Shown here: piece after piece, positions 62,795 through 64,000 of the stretch
How positions within the stretch are numbered: the stretch's first letter is position 1
Layout of the letters: the number at the start of each line of letters is the position of its first letter
Source of the DNA: Sphingomonas desiccabilis
Lineage (GTDB): Bacteria > Pseudomonadota > Alphaproteobacteria > Sphingomonadales > Sphingomonadaceae
Reading direction: 5' to 3'
DNA length: 64,000 bases
NCBI RefSeq assembly: GCF_004135605.1
Contig: NZ_SDPT01000001.1
Span: 682,001-746,000, forward strand
Position numbers and translations under genes: made by a program
Notes under the pieces: generated by a model
What the model was told of the DNA's origin: nothing
Database searches by the model: none
What the model saw: the letters and a program-made list of their open reading frames with translations, nothing else

Positions 62795-63655
62795 TCAGCA
62801 GACGGAAAAGGAGACGGGATCGATCGTCATGCGCACGGGCAGAACGGCCTCCGCATCGCCGTCGACCTGCACCGGCAGCGGCTCGTCGGCCTTCACCCAC
62901 AGGTCGGTGCACGAGAAGGAGACGAGATTGGCCGCATCCGAGGGGCAGCGCCCGCGCAGCACCGCCCATGCGAAGCGGGCGACGTCGCGCCGCTTAGCCG
63001 TCCGCAGCGCGATCACGTGCATGATCGGCTGGGTCCGGTCCGCTTCCGGCGCAAAGCTCCAGGGACCGCCGAAGAACCGGCCCTTGGCCACGTAGACCGC
63101 CTCGCACGGTTGTTCGCCGGCCTCCCAGACGAGCCGGATCGGCGTGCGCCGCCAGGTCAGCAGCACCCGGAAGAAGGCAACGAGATAGGCGAAGCGGCCG
63201 ATCCGCCGCTTCAGCCGCGGCGACACGGCGGCGACCGCATGGCTGTCCGGCCCCACGCTGGCGCAGGAAAGGCACAGGGCGGAGCCCACGCGCAGGGCGT
63301 GGTGCCGCGCCCCGCTTTCGAGCGCATGGACGGCGAAGCGATCGGGATCGAGCGGGGACCGCAGTTCCCGATGCGCCAGGTTGATGGTTCCTGCCGGATA
63401 GATGCTGAGCGGAAGATCGCGCTCGGCCGTCCGCAATGCGGTTGCGACGTGCCGGATGGTGCCGTCGCCGCCGATCACGCAGAGGCGGCTGACATCCTCT
63501 GCGATGGTGACCGGCCGTCCCGGGCCGCATTCGGTGAGCACCACCTCCGCGCCGGCCCGCTCGAAGCCGGTGACGATCCTCGCCAGCGTTGTCCCGCGCA
63601 CGCGGCCGGCGGACGGGTTGACCACGATCTGGATGCGGTGGCCGCCTTCGTTCAA
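62795..63655 (-). CDS. Diacylglycerol-kinase-family lipid kinase
   Basis: A 286-residue protein; the only start near the conserved N-terminus is a TTG at 63655 with GGGGAAG seven bases before. The DAGK catalytic domain shows VVNPSAGRVRG, CVIGGDGTIRHVATAL and YPAGTINLAHREL. Such enzymes phosphorylate diacylglycerol or sphingosine-like lipids. In sphingomonads, whose outer membrane has glycosphingolipids, a sphingoid-base substrate is conceivable but unproved. Adjacent to the putative phosphoethanolamine transferase. Confidence 0.88.
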   Translation of the reverse strand: MNEGGHRIQIVVNPSAGRVRGTTLARIVTGFERAGAEVVLTECGPGRPVTIAEDVSRLCVIGGDGTIRHVATALRTAERDLPLSIYPAGTINLAHRELRSPLDPDRFAVHALESGARHHALRVGSALCLSCASVGPDSHAVAAVSPRLKRRIGRFAYLVAFFRVLLTWRRTPIRLVWEAGEQPCEAVYVAKGRFFGGPWSFAPEADRTQPIMHVIALRTAKRRDVARFAWAVLRGRCPSDAANLVSFSCTDLWVKADEPLPVQVDGDAEAVLPVRMTIDPVSFSVC

Positions 63656-63779
63656 CTGGTTGCTTCCCCGAGCAGGCCTGCCGCAGCGGCAACTGGAGGA
63701 GACCCTAGTGGTCGCCGGCGCGCGATCAAGCGACGCGCGCGCGGGCGTGGCCGCGTCCTGCTCCTAAGTGGGACGGTCC

Positions 63780-64000
63780 TCAGCGCGCGCGGACCCGCGC
63801 CGGATTGCCGGCTGCGACGGTTCCGGGAGGGACGTCGCGCGTGACGACGCTGCCGGCACCGATCAGCGCGTCGTCGCCGATGGTGATGCCGGGCAACAGG
63901 ATGGCGCCGCCGCCGATCCAGACGTTGGCACCGATGACGATCGGGCGGCCCCACTCCAGGCCGGCGGCGCGCTCGGCTGGATCGCGGGGGTGATCGGCCG
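63780..64000 (-). CDS. Maltose/galactoside O-acetyltransferase family (partial)
   Basis: The last 72 codons of a hexapeptide-repeat acetyltransferase; the start is outside the window. The residues [31 protein letters not shown] and [20 protein letters not shown] are characteristic of the Maa/LacA/NodL group, which transfers acetyl from acetyl-CoA to a sugar hydroxyl. The C-terminus is intact (ends RVRAR and TGA). It lies upstream of the lipid kinase gene on the same strand, with 125 bp between. Confidence 0.87.
   Translation of the reverse strand, partial: ADHPRDPAERAAGLEWGRPIVIGANVWIGGGAILLPGITIGDDALIGAGSVVTRDVPPGTVAAGNPARVRAR

Noticed and set aside
1..64000. CRISPR arrays, insertion sequences, prophage genes or toxin-antitoxin modules
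   Set aside because: No regularly spaced repeats, transposase motifs, phage structural genes or recognisable toxin-antitoxin pairs were seen on either strand.

Overview
The window reads as chromosomal DNA of an alphaproteobacterium, most likely a sphingomonad (Sphingomonas or a close relative). This is inferred from the uniformly high G+C, dense packing, conserved alphaproteobacterial neighbourhoods (rpsT-dnaA; divergent mutM and ubiE; secB, a Tim44-domain gene, mltA and a Smr gene; rpmH-rnpA-yidD-yidC-engB) and the style of the exopolysaccharide genes. No insertion sequence, integrase, prophage or CRISPR array was seen. One tRNA (Leu, anticodon CAA) was found. Layout: 1-3583 holds two receiver-domain genes, a secreted alpha/beta hydrolase, rpsU and a membrane-anchored FKBP. 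About 3900-32990 is a surface-polysaccharide locus of the Wzx/Wzy type. 33016-40322 is a long leftward run of overlapping housekeeping genes (ubiE, ubiB, a membrane protein, coaBC, a lipoprotein hydrolase, dut, a secreted protein, a MoeB/ThiF-type E1 enzyme, a DsrE-like protein). 40381-43436 carries mutM, rpsT and dnaA. 43480-58670 carries further conserved genes (trpS, murJ, secB, mltA, a GGDEF-EAL protein, dapE, exoD-like, engB, yidC, yidD, rnpA, rpmH). 58917-64000 has comM, a DUF805 protein, tRNA-Leu, and an envelope-modification group (alkaline-phosphatase-fold transferase, lipid kinase, truncated acetyltransferase).

The polysaccharide locus is the most distinctive part. It has two paralogous initiating sugar-phosphate transferases facing each other, a flippase, two polymerase/ligase-type membrane proteins, an outer-membrane exporter (Wza-like) and a tyrosine autokinase (Wzc-like), two polysaccharide pyruvyl transferase family proteins, one GT4 glycosyltransferase, and precursor genes wecB, wecC and galU. 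At its centre are a NeuB-type nonulosonate synthase without the usual C-terminal SAF domain and a fusion of a CMP-nonulosonate synthetase with a KdsC-like HAD phosphatase. Together these suggest a 9-phosphate route to a CMP-nonulosonate. Around them lie three divergent GT-B-like proteins that each carry motifs resembling the D/E-D/E-G, HP and S motifs of bacterial sialyltransferases. My reading, which is inference, is that the cell makes a polysaccharide containing a sialic-acid-like sugar, possibly Kdn because no dehydratase, aminotransferase or acetyltransferase for an amino nonulosonate is present.

Other points to check: three ribosomal-protein promoters of one design, a terminator-like hairpin in the rpmH leader, an rnpA frame without a standard start codon near its conserved N-terminus, repeats and two GANTC sites upstream of dnaA, and a pair of related inverted repeats upstream of the first sugar transferase. 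Start codons below were chosen by ribosome-binding site, overlap and family conservation, and many differ from the longest possible frame.
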